Shown: positions 27,286-35,523 of the stretch, in pieces | Layout of the letters: each line of letters opens with the position of its first letter | Position numbering within the stretch: position 1 is the first letter of the stretch | DNA from: an uncultured Clostridia bacterium | Lineage (GTDB): Bacteria; Bacillota; Clostridia; Oscillospirales; Oscillospiraceae | NCBI GenBank assembly: GCA_946620645.1 | Contig: CAMONN010000006.1 | Span: 1 to 35,523, forward strand | Length of the DNA: 35,523 nt | Reading direction: 5' to 3' | Notes under the pieces: generated by a model | Seen by the model: the letters and a program-made list of their open reading frames with translations, nothing else | What the model was told of the DNA's origin: nothing | The model's database searches: none | Translations under genes and position numbers: made by a program

Positions 27286-28344
27286 ATGATCCATCTTTCC
27301 TACGATCAGGAAATCACCCTCATCAAACGCCTGGTGATGTCCCAGGGCGTTTCCGAGAGCGACGCCGCCTCTCTGGCCGCCGTTGTCACCCATTCGGACT
27401 TCACCGGCACCTATTCCCACGGGCTGTCCCGTCTGTGCATCTACCTGCGCCAGTATATGGCCGGCGCCCTGGTGGCGCAGCCGGACTTCCGCTGCGTGAA
27501 GGATGCCGAGGCTTCCCTCACCTATGACTGCGGCGGCGGCTCCGGCATTGTGGCCGTAAACCGGGTCTATGACGCGGTGCTGGAACGGGCCCGGAAATAC
27601 GGTGTTGCCGCGGGTGTGGCCCGCAACAGCGCGAACATCGGCTGCGGAGGTTACTACGGCCACCGCATGGCGGAGGATAACGTGATCGGCATTGTGATGA
27701 GCAACACCTATCCCTGCCAGTCGCCCTTCGGCGGCGCCGACCGGCTCATCGGCACGAACCCCATTATCATGGGCTGCCCCACCACAAACCCCAACCGCCC
27801 GATCGTCATCGACATTTCCACCAGCGGCGTCGCCATCGGCAAAGTCCAGGCCTACCGCCGGGAGAACAAGCAGATGCCTTTGGACTGGGCCAATGACTAT
27901 AACGGCAACCCGACCGCTGACCCCCACGAGGCTTACTGCGTCCGGCCTATGGGCGGACACAAGGGCTACGGCCTCGCCGTGTTTGTGGATATGTTCGGCG
28001 GCGTTCTCTCCGACGCTCTTACCAGCCCGGAGATTCCCTTCGTGGAAGACATGCGGCCTGAAGAAACCGGGTTCTCCGTGATCCTTCTGGACATCGCCCA
28101 CTTCCTGAATGTGGACCGCTTTAAAGAGCATGCTACGGCCTATGCCGATATGATCAAGAACAGCCGCACCGCCACCGGCGTGAAAGAGATCTTCATGCCC
28201 GGCGAAATTGAGGCCCGTCTCATTGAGGAGCGGAAGGTTACCGGCCTTGATTTCTCCGACGCCCTTGAGGCGGAACTCACCGACCTCGGCCGTCAGTGCG
28301 GCGCTCTCGGTGCGGAGGGCGTGCTGGCGGATCTGCTGGCGTAA
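27286..28344 (+). CDS. Ldh_2-type malate/(S)-lactate/ureidoglycolate dehydrogenase family protein
   Basis: THSDFTGTYSHGLSRLCIYLRQ, NSANIGCGGYYGHRMAE, NTYPCQSPFGGADRLIGTNPI, PMGGHKGYGLAVFVDM; SD GGAGG. Confidence 0.9.
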   Translation: MIHLSYDQEITLIKRLVMSQGVSESDAASLAAVVTHSDFTGTYSHGLSRLCIYLRQYMAGALVAQPDFRCVKDAEASLTYDCGGGSGIVAVNRVYDAVLERARKYGVAAGVARNSANIGCGGYYGHRMAEDNVIGIVMSNTYPCQSPFGGADRLIGTNPIIMGCPTTNPNRPIVIDISTSGVAIGKVQAYRRENKQMPLDWANDYNGNPTADPHEAYCVRPMGGHKGYGLAVFVDMFGGVLSDALTSPEIPFVEDMRPEETGFSVILLDIAHFLNVDRFKEHATAYADMIKNSRTATGVKEIFMPGEIEARLIEERKVTGLDFSDALEAELTDLGRQCGALGAEGVLADLLA

Positions 28345-28419
28345 TGGCGCGGTCCCGTTTTTAAACGCTGTCTGAGATAGAATGCCCGGCCTGCTTCGGC
28401 CCGGAAAGGAGGAATACGG

Positions 28420-28839
28420 ATGTTTGGTATAAAAGGCTTTGACACGCTGCAGCTGATTCCGCTGCTCGCCCTGACGGCCTATTTCGTTTATCTGAGTTAT
28501 TATTATGCCGCGCCCATGTTCCGCCTGAAGGTGATGCTGTTCTATGCCCATCTGAGGTACCGCCCATGCGAGATTCGCTTTGTCGGCGGCAGGATTACCT
28601 TTCGTCGGGTACTGGATGGGGAAGAACTGCTGGTGGAACGGCCCGTGGAGGTGGATATCGCTTCGCGGTTTCTGGCCTTCACAACCTGTAGGGAGTTTCG
28701 GCTCCTGCTGAGGGATCTTCGAAAGGGAACTATACCGGAACTGAACAGTGACATGAAAGGAGAAGATGACTTTGGATTATCAACAGGTGAAAGACCGGGT
28801 CAACCGGGAAGACAAGGCGCTGAAGAGAATCGTGATTGA
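28420..28839 (+). CDS. small membrane-anchored protein of unknown function
   Basis: SD AAAGGAGG before ATG; N-terminal hydrophobic helix LIPLLALTAYFVYLSYYYAA. Confidence 0.6.
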   Translation: MFGIKGFDTLQLIPLLALTAYFVYLSYYYAAPMFRLKVMLFYAHLRYRPCEIRFVGGRITFRRVLDGEELLVERPVEVDIASRFLAFTTCREFRLLLRDLRKGTIPELNSDMKGEDDFGLSTGERPGQPGRQGAEENRD

Positions 28840-28894
28840 AACCGGCATCGGAATGCTGGCCGCCGTTCTGGCAGTGGTGTTCTTCTTCCACTGA
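28766..28894 (+). CDS. small single-TM protein MTLDYQQVKDRVNREDKALKRIVIETGIGMLAAVLAVVFFFH (42 aa), absent from the ORF track
   Basis: Read directly: SD AAAGGAG then ATGACTTTGGATTATCAACAG... to TGA 28892-28894; C-terminal hydrophobic helix; overlaps the upstream ORF in another frame. Confidence 0.6.
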   Translation: MTLDYQQVKDRVNREDKALKRIVIETGIGMLAAVLAVVFFFH

Positions 28895-28921
28895 CGCTGA
28901 GAAGAAAGGACAGTTGCCCAG

Positions 28922-29545
28922 ATGAGAATCCTATGGCACGGACATGCCTGCTTTGAAGTCATTGCGGAAGAGGGCTCCCTGGTGCTGGATCCCTATGCGC
29001 CCGATTCGGTACCCGGCCTCGGCCCCCTCGCGCTTACGGCCGACGCCGTGCTCTGCAGTCACGGCCATTCCGATCATAATTGCCGGGAGGCCGTCCGGCT
29101 GACGGGCAGGACCTGCGGCATTGATGTCTCCTGCATCGACACCTGGCACGATGATGTGCAGGGCGCCAAACGCGGTCCCAACCGCATCCACATCCTGAAG
29201 GCGGAGGGGCTCACAGTCATCCACCTGGGGGATCTCGGCTGTGCGCTTTCTCCGGATGAAGCGGAGCGGATGAAAAACCCCGATGTCCTGATGATTCCTG
29301 TGGGCGGTTACTACACCATCGACGCTGCGCAGGCTGCTGCGGTTGCGGAGCGGCTGCAGCCGCGGGTGGTGCTGCCCATGCACTACCGCGGCAGGACAGG
29401 GGAGGGCCGGACCTTCGGCTATGATGTCATCTCCGAAGCCGGTGCCTTCCGAAAGCTCTGCCGGAACCCGGTGGATTATGCCGGGAACATGATTGAGGTC
29501 AGCGGCAGCACCCCGGAGCAGACCGCGTTCCTGATGCCGGGCTGA
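28922..29545 (+). CDS. MBL-fold metal-dependent hydrolase (UPF0173/COG2220-like)
   Basis: MRILWHGHACFEV, LCSHGHSDHN, IPVGGYYTIDAAQAAAVAERLQPRVVLPMHYRG. Confidence 0.88.
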   Translation: MRILWHGHACFEVIAEEGSLVLDPYAPDSVPGLGPLALTADAVLCSHGHSDHNCREAVRLTGRTCGIDVSCIDTWHDDVQGAKRGPNRIHILKAEGLTVIHLGDLGCALSPDEAERMKNPDVLMIPVGGYYTIDAAQAAAVAERLQPRVVLPMHYRGRTGEGRTFGYDVISEAGAFRKLCRNPVDYAGNMIEVSGSTPEQTAFLMPG

Positions 29546-29580
29546 CAGCCCTGCGGGAATTGAAACTGAATAGGGAAAAC

Positions 29581-29619
29581 AGCAGCCCGGCACATCACGG
29601 TGCCGGGCTGCTGTTCTTT
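29581..29619. terminator. bidirectional terminator between convergent MBL and HD genes
   Basis: 13-bp stem AGCAGCCCGGCAC/GTGCCGGGCTGCT with T-rich flanks on both strands. Confidence 0.8.
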
Positions 29620-29632
29620 ATCCGCTGATTGA

Positions 29633-30382
29633 TTATTTCCAGATGTTTTCCCGCATATGCCGGAACCAGGCCCTTGTATCCGGGTTCTCCGACTCAAAGG
29701 CCAGCATCTTCTCCACATAGCCCTGCTCCCGGGCAATCAGCCTGCTGACCGGGTACACCAGCTCGAATACCAGGCAGAGATGGGCAACCGGATAATCGAT
29801 GGCGGTTTTCTTCAGGCTGCGCAGCACGGCGGTCCGGTTCCGGAAGCATTCCTTCACGTCCTCGCTGACAGCGGAGTTTTTCAGCTCCTGCGTACTCACA
29901 TTGTAGATCTCCTCCGCCGGAGTTTCACAGTTGACGCGGAAGATGTCGATCTTGTCCGCGTCCCGCAGAATGTTGCAGTAGGCGGTCTCCTCTTCGGTGA
30001 GTCCTTCCGGAAGGCGGTACAGATTGTGGGCGCGGATGCTCTTCTCAAGGATCCGCCTTTCCGCCTCTGTAAGCTCCGGGGCAAAGCGCTCCAGCAGGCC
30101 CTCCCGGAACAGCAGGTCCGCGCCGAAGCGGGCGTGGTCCACCGACACGGCGTCAACAAAGGTGTTGTAGCGCCGGATTTGCTCAAATCTCCCGATGTCA
30201 TGCAGCATACCCGTAAGCCAGGCAAGCTCCGTCCTGCCGGCGCCGGTTTCTCCGGCGATCCTTTCACAGAGAGCGGCTACCCGGTAGGTGTGGGCGATTT
30301 TCAACTTGATTTTCGGATCCTCCGCGTCGTAGGCGGCAACATAGCTGTTAAAAGCCTTTCTGACACCGGTACGGTCTGTCAT
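29633..30382 (-). CDS. HD-domain phosphohydrolase
   Basis: IAHTYRVAALCERIA, LTGMLHDIGRFEQIRRYNTFVDAVSVDHARFGADLLF, ILRDADKIDIFRV. Confidence 0.9.
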   Translation of the reverse strand: MTDRTGVRKAFNSYVAAYDAEDPKIKLKIAHTYRVAALCERIAGETGAGRTELAWLTGMLHDIGRFEQIRRYNTFVDAVSVDHARFGADLLFREGLLERFAPELTEAERRILEKSIRAHNLYRLPEGLTEEETAYCNILRDADKIDIFRVNCETPAEEIYNVSTQELKNSAVSEDVKECFRNRTAVLRSLKKTAIDYPVAHLCLVFELVYPVSRLIAREQGYVEKMLAFESENPDTRAWFRHMRENIWK

Positions 30383-30459
30383 CTGCTCAGTCCTGCCTTC
30401 CGCCGGCTTTCCGGCCGGCCCTTACATTATATTATATGATATGTTCTGCCGTGCTCTAT

Positions 30460-30488
30460 ATTATATCGGCGAAGCCCCTGTAAATCAA
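30460..30488 (-). promoter_or_regulatory. sigma70-type promoter for the HD-domain gene
   Basis: Minus strand TTGATT-N17-TATAAT. Confidence 0.65.
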
Positions 30489-30581
30489 CAGGGGAGAAGT
30501 GTCTCTTTTTCATCAAAATCGCACTATACAAAGTGCACAAATCCCGGCACAAAATTTCTACGTTTTGCACGAAATTTTTTC

Positions 30582-30610
30582 TTGACTTTTGCAGTCCCTG
30601 CTGTTATATT
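30582..30610 (+). promoter_or_regulatory. promoter of the S10 ribosomal protein operon
   Basis: TTGACT-N17-TATATT, about 310 nt upstream of rpsJ. Confidence 0.75.
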
Positions 30611-30616
30611 AGTTGA

Positions 30617-30919
30617 GCGTGTGCGCAGGCATGTGCATACGTATGCGTTGAAGCGGAAGATTGCTCGCGGGAGCGGGGGAACTTCCGTGGAGTATGTCCG
30701 GTACCGGGTCCTCCGGTATGCAATCGGGCGGCTGAAGTCCTTCGTTTGCACGCGTATATCGCGCGCTGCGGAGATCAGACCGGCTCCTGGCCGGTTTGTT
30801 TTTCGGACGCGGTCTGATACGCACGGCTGTGTGTATGAAGGGTTTCAAGCGTACGCATTCTTATTATAACAGGCGGTGCCCAATGCCGCCGGAAGAACGT
30901 ACGAAAAGGAGCAAAACTT
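30617..30919 (+). promoter_or_regulatory. structured 5' leader of the S10 operon with an internal terminator-like hairpin
   Basis: CGGAAG/CTTCCG stem enclosing GCTC/GAGC; TACCGG/CCGGTA; ACCGGC-TCCTG-GCCGGT then TTTGTTTTTC (30779-30804); outer 9-bp ATCAGACCG/CGGTCTGAT. Confidence 0.6.
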
Positions 30920-31237
30920 ATGGCAACCACCAGCAAAAACATGATTCGCATCCGTCTCAAGGCTTATGACCATCAGCTCATCGACAAGGCTGCCGAGACC
31001 ATCGTTGAGGCCGCCAAGCGCACTGATGCAAAGGTTTCCGGGCCGATTCCTCTGCCCACCAAGACCGAGATCGTCACCATCCTCCGTGCCGTCCACAAGT
31101 ACAAGGACAGCCGTGAGCAGTTCGAGCGCCGCACTCACAAGCGCCTCATCGACATCATGAGCCCCACCCAGAAGACCGTTGAGGCTCTGATGAATGTGGA
31201 AGTTCCCGCCGGCGTCGAGATCGAGATTAAGCTCTAA
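30920..31237 (+). CDS. rpsJ: 30S ribosomal protein S10
   Basis: [27 protein letters not shown]...GPIPLPTK...[18 protein letters not shown]. Confidence 0.98.
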   Translation: MATTSKNMIRIRLKAYDHQLIDKAAETIVEAAKRTDAKVSGPIPLPTKTEIVTILRAVHKYKDSREQFERRTHKRLIDIMSPTQKTVEALMNVEVPAGVEIEIKL

Positions 31238-31392
31238 GACACCCCCCGCCGCACGATGCGGCAGACATTATCCCGAAACCCACTGTCCGCAGCTTGCGAA
31301 TGCGGACGGGTTAAGTTGCCAGCCTCTGAGCGGCACCGGATTACCGGGCCGGGTTATGCGGGGCAACCAATAACCTTATAGGAGGAAATCAA
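31238..31392 (+). promoter_or_regulatory. structured intergenic RNA between rpsJ and rplC
   Basis: Hairpins GCCGC/GCGGC and GTCCGCA/TGCGGAC; closing helix GGTTA-a-GTTGCC (31309-31320) with GGCAAC-caa-TAACC (31362-31375) just upstream of the rplC SD. Confidence 0.55.
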
Positions 31393-32121
31393 ATGAAGAA
31401 AGCCATCATTGGCAAGAAGGTCGGCATGACGCAGATCTTCGACGAGATGGGGAAGGTCATCCCCGTCACCGTCATCGAAGCAGGCCCCTGCGTGGTCGTG
31501 CAGAAGATGACTGAAGAAAAGGAAGGCTACAAGGCCGTCCAGCTCGGCTTCGAGGAAGTCGGCGAAAAGAAGCTCTCCAAGCCGGAACAGGGTCACATCA
31601 AAAAGGCTGGCGTCAGCCCCATGAAGCACCTGAAGGAGTTCCGTCTGGAAGATGACAGCAAACTGGAAGTCGGCGACGTTGTAAAGGCTGACCTCTTCGC
31701 CGCAGGCGACAAGGTCGATGTCACCGGCACCAGCAAGGGTAAAGGCTACGCCGGCGTGATTAAGCGCTTCGGCCAGGGCCGCACTCCTACCAGCCACGGC
31801 GGCGGTCCGGTTCACCGGCATGCCGGTTCCATGGGCTCCAGCACTGATCCTTCCCGCATCATGCCGGGCAAGAAGCAGGCGGGCCACATGGGCGTGGAAC
31901 AGGTCACCGTGCAGAATCTTGACGTTGTCAAGGTCGATGCCGAGCTGAACCTGATTGCCATTCGCGGCGCAGTTCCCGGTCCCAAGGGCAGCATCGTCTA
32001 CCTCAAGGATACCGTCAAGGTCCAGCCCGTCAAGAAGGGCGAAGGCGCCGGTATCAGCGTCAACCCGCAGAAGGCCTCCGCGCGTGTCAACCCGCAGAAG
32101 GCTTCCGCCCGTACGAAGTAA
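31393..32121 (+). CDS. rplC: 50S ribosomal protein L3
   Basis: [33 protein letters not shown]...[22 protein letters not shown]...[12 protein letters not shown]. Confidence 0.98.
   Translation: MKKAIIGKKVGMTQIFDEMGKVIPVTVIEAGPCVVVQKMTEEKEGYKAVQLGFEEVGEKKLSKPEQGHIKKAGVSPMKHLKEFRLEDDSKLEVGDVVKADLFAAGDKVDVTGTSKGKGYAGVIKRFGQGRTPTSHGGGPVHRHAGSMGSSTDPSRIMPGKKQAGHMGVEQVTVQNLDVVKVDAELNLIAIRGAVPGPKGSIVYLKDTVKVQPVKKGEGAGISVNPQKASARVNPQKASARTK
32059..32112 (+). repeat. 27-bp tandem duplication at the rplC 3' end (VNPQKASAR x2)
   Basis: GTCAACCCGCAGAAGGCCTCCGCGCGT / GTCAACCCGCAGAAGGCTTCCGCCCGT, 25/27 identical. Confidence 0.9.
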
Positions 32122-32140
32122 GGAAAGGAGAGCAGCATAA

Positions 32141-32764
32141 ATGCCTAAAGCAAATGTGTTTAACATGGCTGGCGAGAAGGTCGGCGAAGTCGAGCTCTCC
32201 GAAGCCGTATTCGGCATTCAGCCGAATGAGAGCGTGCTGCATGATTCCGTTAAGAACCATCTGGCCAACTGCCGTCAGGGCACCCAGAGCGCGCTCACCA
32301 AGGGTGAGGTTTCCTACACCACGAAGAAGCCCTGGCGCCAGAAGGGCACCGGCCGTGCCCGCGCCGGTTACGCCGGCAGCCCCGTGTGGTATCACGGTGG
32401 TGTGGCCTTCGCTCCGAAGCCCCGGGATTACGGCTACAGCCTGAACAAGAAGGTTCGGCGCCTGGCCATGAAGAGCGCTCTGAGCGCCAAGGCCCTGGAA
32501 GAGAACATCGTCGTCATCGACGGCCTGAAGGTCGACGAAGTGAAGACCAAGCCCTTCAAGGCCTTCCTGGAGAAGGTCGGTGTCACCGGCAAGGCTCTGG
32601 TTGTTACTGAGAATGTGGACAGCATGGTTGTCAAGTCCGCCCGCAATCTTCCGGGTGTGACCACCACCACCGCGATGATTCTCAGCCCCTACATGATTCT
32701 CACCGGCGGCAAGATGGTGGTCGACAAGGCCGCCCTCAGCAAGATTGAGGAGGTGTTCGCCTGA
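32141..32764 (+). CDS. rplD: 50S ribosomal protein L4
   Basis: [35 protein letters not shown]; operon position. Confidence 0.97.
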   Translation: MPKANVFNMAGEKVGEVELSEAVFGIQPNESVLHDSVKNHLANCRQGTQSALTKGEVSYTTKKPWRQKGTGRARAGYAGSPVWYHGGVAFAPKPRDYGYSLNKKVRRLAMKSALSAKALEENIVVIDGLKVDEVKTKPFKAFLEKVGVTGKALVVTENVDSMVVKSARNLPGVTTTTAMILSPYMILTGGKMVVDKAALSKIEEVFA

Positions 32765-33060
32765 TGAAAACCCCGTATGATATCATCATCCGCCCGATCA
32801 TTACCGAACAGTCCACGGAAGATCTTGACATCAAGAAGTATGCCTTCCAGGTTGCCAAAGATGCCAACAAGATTGAAATCCGCAAGGCCATTGAAGAGAT
32901 CTTTGACGTCCGGGTCATCAAGGTGACCACTGAGAACGTTCAGGGCAAAATGAAGCGCACCGGCGCCTACCCCATGGGCCGTCAGGCCTCCTGGAAGAAA
33001 GCGGTTGTGAAGCTCAGCGCCGATTCGAAGAACATTGAGCTCTTCGAAGGCATGGCCTAA
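32764..33060 (+). CDS. rplW: 50S ribosomal protein L23
   Basis: [27 protein letters not shown]...[20 protein letters not shown]; overlaps rplD stop. Confidence 0.97.
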   Translation: MKTPYDIIIRPIITEQSTEDLDIKKYAFQVAKDANKIEIRKAIEEIFDVRVIKVTTENVQGKMKRTGAYPMGRQASWKKAVVKLSADSKNIELFEGMA

Positions 33061-33074
33061 GGGAGGGGAACGAT

Positions 33075-33911
33075 ATGTCCATTAAAACCTACAGACCCAC
33101 TACCCCGGCCAGGAGACAGATGACGGTTTCCGGTTTTGACGGTGTCGACCGCCATGCCAAGCCTGAAAAGTCTCTGCTTGAGGTCAAGAAAAAGAACTCC
33201 GGCCGCAACAGCTATGGCCGCATCACCGTCCGCCACAAGGGCGGCGGCAACCGGCAGAAGTACCGCGTCATTGATTTTAAGCGCAACAAGCTGGACATGT
33301 CCGCAAAGGTTGTCCAGATTGAGTACGACCCGAACCGCAGCTCCTTCATCGCCCTCTGCGAGTATGAAGACGGCGAGCGCCGCTACATCCTCGCCCCCGT
33401 GGGCCTGAGCAAGGGCGACAGCATCATGGCTTCCGCCGCGGCCGATATCAAGCCCGGCAACGCCCTCCCGCTGGCGAACATCCCTGTGGGTACCGTGATC
33501 CACAACATTGAGCTCTATCCCGGCAAGGGCGCCCAGCTGGTTCGTTCCGCCGGCGTCGCGGCTCAGCTCATGGCCAAGGAGAACGGCATGGCTACGGTCC
33601 GCCTTCCCTCCGGCGAAAGCCGCAAGGTCCGCATGGAGTGCATGGCCACCATCGGCCAGGTCGGCAACATCGACCACGCCAACATCCACATCGGCAAGGC
33701 CGGCCGTACCCGCCACATGGGCATCCGTCCCACCGTGCGCGGCTCCGTCATGAACCCCAATGACCACCCCCACGGCGGTGGCGAGGGCAAGTCCCCCGTC
33801 GGCCGTCCCGGCCCTGTAACTCCTTGGGGCAAGCCCGCCCTGGGTTACAAGACCCGCAAGACGAAGAACAAGACCGATAAGTTCATCGTCAAGCGCCGCA
33901 ACGCGAAGTAA
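33075..33911 (+). CDS. rplB: 50S ribosomal protein L2
   Basis: [13 protein letters not shown]...[23 protein letters not shown]...[37 protein letters not shown]. Confidence 0.98.
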   Translation: MSIKTYRPTTPARRQMTVSGFDGVDRHAKPEKSLLEVKKKNSGRNSYGRITVRHKGGGNRQKYRVIDFKRNKLDMSAKVVQIEYDPNRSSFIALCEYEDGERRYILAPVGLSKGDSIMASAAADIKPGNALPLANIPVGTVIHNIELYPGKGAQLVRSAGVAAQLMAKENGMATVRLPSGESRKVRMECMATIGQVGNIDHANIHIGKAGRTRHMGIRPTVRGSVMNPNDHPHGGGEGKSPVGRPGPVTPWGKPALGYKTRKTKNKTDKFIVKRRNAK

Positions 33912-33925
33912 GGAGGGAACTGGTA

Positions 33926-34198
33926 ATGAGCAGAAGTATTAAAAAAGGCCCCTTCGCCGCTCCCGAGCTGCTGAAGAGAGTCGATGAGATGAACAAGAGC
34001 GGCAACAAGCAGGTCATCAAGACCTGGTCCCGCGCCTCCACGATTTTCCCGTCCTTCGTCGGACACACCATCGCCGTCCATGACGGCCGTCGTCACGTGC
34101 CCGTGTATGTCACCGAGGATATGGTCGGCCACAAGCTGGGCGAGTTCGCCCCCACCCGTACCTTCCGCGGCCACGCCGGCAGCAAGACCGGTAAGTAA
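33926..34198 (+). CDS. rpsS: 30S ribosomal protein S19
   Basis: [23 protein letters not shown]...[51 protein letters not shown]. Confidence 0.98.
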   Translation: MSRSIKKGPFAAPELLKRVDEMNKSGNKQVIKTWSRASTIFPSFVGHTIAVHDGRRHVPVYVTEDMVGHKLGEFAPTRTFRGHAGSKTGK

Positions 34199-34210
34199 GG
34201 AGGAGAGAAA

Positions 34211-34558
34211 ATGGACGAGAAGAAAATTGCCCGTGCGGAGCATAAATACGCCCGTATTTCTCCCCGCAAGGTTGAGATCATCTGCAACATGATCCGCGGC
34301 AAGGACGCCAAGGTCGCCATGGCTTACATGGAGAACACCCCGAAGGCCGGCTGCGAGCTGATGATCAAGGTGCTCAAGAGCGCCATGGCCAATGCCGAGA
34401 ATAACTTCGAGATGGATCCCGAGAAGCTGTACGTGGCGGAAACCTACGTCGGCGCCGGCCCCATCCTGAAGCGCGGCATGCCCCGCGCCCAGGGCCGTAT
34501 GTACCGCATCAACAAGCGCACCAGCCACATCGTCATCGCCGTGGCTGAGAGAGACTGA
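34211..34558 (+). CDS. rplV: 50S ribosomal protein L22
   Basis: [18 protein letters not shown]...[12 protein letters not shown]...[30 protein letters not shown]. Confidence 0.97.
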   Translation: MDEKKIARAEHKYARISPRKVEIICNMIRGKDAKVAMAYMENTPKAGCELMIKVLKSAMANAENNFEMDPEKLYVAETYVGAGPILKRGMPRAQGRMYRINKRTSHIVIAVAERD

Positions 34559-34575
34559 GGGAAGGAGGCAGAATT

Positions 34576-35433
34576 ATGGGACAGAAAGTAAATCCGCACG
34601 GCCTGCGCGTCGGTGTTATTAAAGACTGGGATTCCAGATGGTACGCCAGAGAAGAAAAGGTCGGCGATCTGATCGTTGAAGACTACAAGATCCGTGAGTA
34701 TCTCAAGAAGGCCCTCTATTCCGCCGGTGTCCCCACCATTGAGATCGAGCGCGATTCCTCCAAGGTCCGCGTCTACATTCACTGCGCCAGACCCGGCGTC
34801 GTGATCGGCAAGGGCGGCCAGGAGATCGAGCGTCTGCGCCAGGAAGTGGAAAAGCTCATCGGCAAGCCGGTGGCCCTCTCCATCGTCGAGGTCCGTACGC
34901 CCGACACGAACGCTCAGCTGGTTGCCGAGAACATCGCGCAGCAGCTCGAGAAGCGCATCGGCTTCCGCCGTGCGATGAAGAACGCCATGGGCCGTGCCAT
35001 GCGCATGGGCGCCCGCGGCATCAAGGTCAAGTGCGGCGGCCGTCTCGGCGGCGCCGAGATCGCCCGCAGCGAGTGCTATCACGAGGGCACCATCCCCCTG
35101 CAGACCATCCGTGCCGACATCGACTACGGCTTTGCCGAGGCGAACACCACCTACGGCCGTATCGGCGTGAAGGTTTGGATCTACAAGGGTGAGGTCCTCT
35201 CCCAGACCCTGCGCACCACCCCGCGCACCATGGATCTCTCCAAGCCCGCCGGCGAGCGCCGTCGCAGAGACGACCGCCGTCAGGGCGACCGTCGTCAGGG
35301 CGGCTTCAACCGTGACAATCGTCAGGGCGGCGATCGCCGTCAGGGCGGCTACGGCAACCGGCCCCAGGGCCAGGGCGGCTTCAACCGCGGGCCCCGTCCC
35401 GCCGCTCCCGCTAAGGAAGGAGGCAACAACTAA
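34576..35433 (+). CDS. rpsC: 30S ribosomal protein S3 with R/Q/G-rich C-terminal tail
   Basis: [24 protein letters not shown]...[17 protein letters not shown]...[22 protein letters not shown]. Confidence 0.98.
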   Translation: MGQKVNPHGLRVGVIKDWDSRWYAREEKVGDLIVEDYKIREYLKKALYSAGVPTIEIERDSSKVRVYIHCARPGVVIGKGGQEIERLRQEVEKLIGKPVALSIVEVRTPDTNAQLVAENIAQQLEKRIGFRRAMKNAMGRAMRMGARGIKVKCGGRLGGAEIARSECYHEGTIPLQTIRADIDYGFAEANTTYGRIGVKVWIYKGEVLSQTLRTTPRTMDLSKPAGERRRRDDRRQGDRRQGGFNRDNRQGGDRRQGGYGNRPQGQGGFNRGPRPAAPAKEGGNN

Positions 35434-35523
35434 TGTTAATGCCTAAGAGAGTTAAATACCGCAGAGTCCAGCGCGGCCGCATGAAGGGCAAAGCTACCCG
35501 CGGTAATGTTGTCACCTACGGTG
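35433..35523 (+). CDS. rplP: 50S ribosomal protein L16, 5' part only (truncated by window end)
   Basis: Translates to [35 protein letters not shown] coupling to rpsC. Confidence 0.95.
   Translation, partial: MLMPKRVKYRRVQRGRMKGKATRGNVVTYG

Noticed and set aside
30774-30818. 9-bp helix ATCAGACCG/CGGTCTGAT as a classic antiterminator
   Set aside because: Its right arm is transcribed after the U-tract, so it cannot form in time to prevent termination in a simple attenuation model.
30441-30869. 142-aa ORF upstream of rpsJ
   Set aside because: Runs through the S10 promoter and structured leader; no SD and no protein motif.
1-35523. CRISPR arrays, insertion sequences, prophage genes or defence systems
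   Set aside because: No regularly spaced direct repeats, transposase/integrase motifs or phage proteins seen; the only repeats are intragenic (rplC and rpsC tails).

Overview
The window is from a GC-rich Firmicutes (Clostridia-like) chromosome and has three blocks. (1) 1-8.8 kb, housekeeping and accessory genes: the 5' part of a tRNA-Leu(CAG), mnmG, a VWA protein + MoxR-type AAA ATPase + rhodanese cluster, an orphan OmpR-type response regulator, a GNAT protein, an MBL hydrolase, thpR, a DUF1232 protein and a small protein. (2) About 8.9-26.1 kb, the most interesting part: two divergent operons around a GntR/FCD (FadR-type) regulator. The minus arm encodes an acyl-CoA ligase, a crotonase, a CrtI/retinol-saturase-like flavoprotein, an FNR-like FAD/2Fe-2S reductase, a large GltD-like FAD/4Fe-4S protein with an extra N-terminal domain, and HypA. 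The plus arm encodes a FadN-like 3-hydroxyacyl-CoA dehydrogenase/hydratase, a thiolase, two FabK/nitronate-monooxygenase-type flavoproteins, a crotonase and a class I CoA-transferase. No acyl-CoA dehydrogenase or ETF is encoded in the window. FadR-type palindromes lie in front of both arms. I propose a redox-coupled anaerobic acyl-CoA or unsaturated-acid pathway; its function is inference. (3) 26.3-35.5 kb: an MBL protein, an Ldh_2-type dehydrogenase, small membrane proteins, an MBL hydrolase, an HD-domain protein, and then the S10 ribosomal protein operon (rpsJ to the start of rplP), with a structured leader and a structured rpsJ-rplC intergenic region. All calls are by eye from motifs and the supplied translations; no database search or folding program was run.
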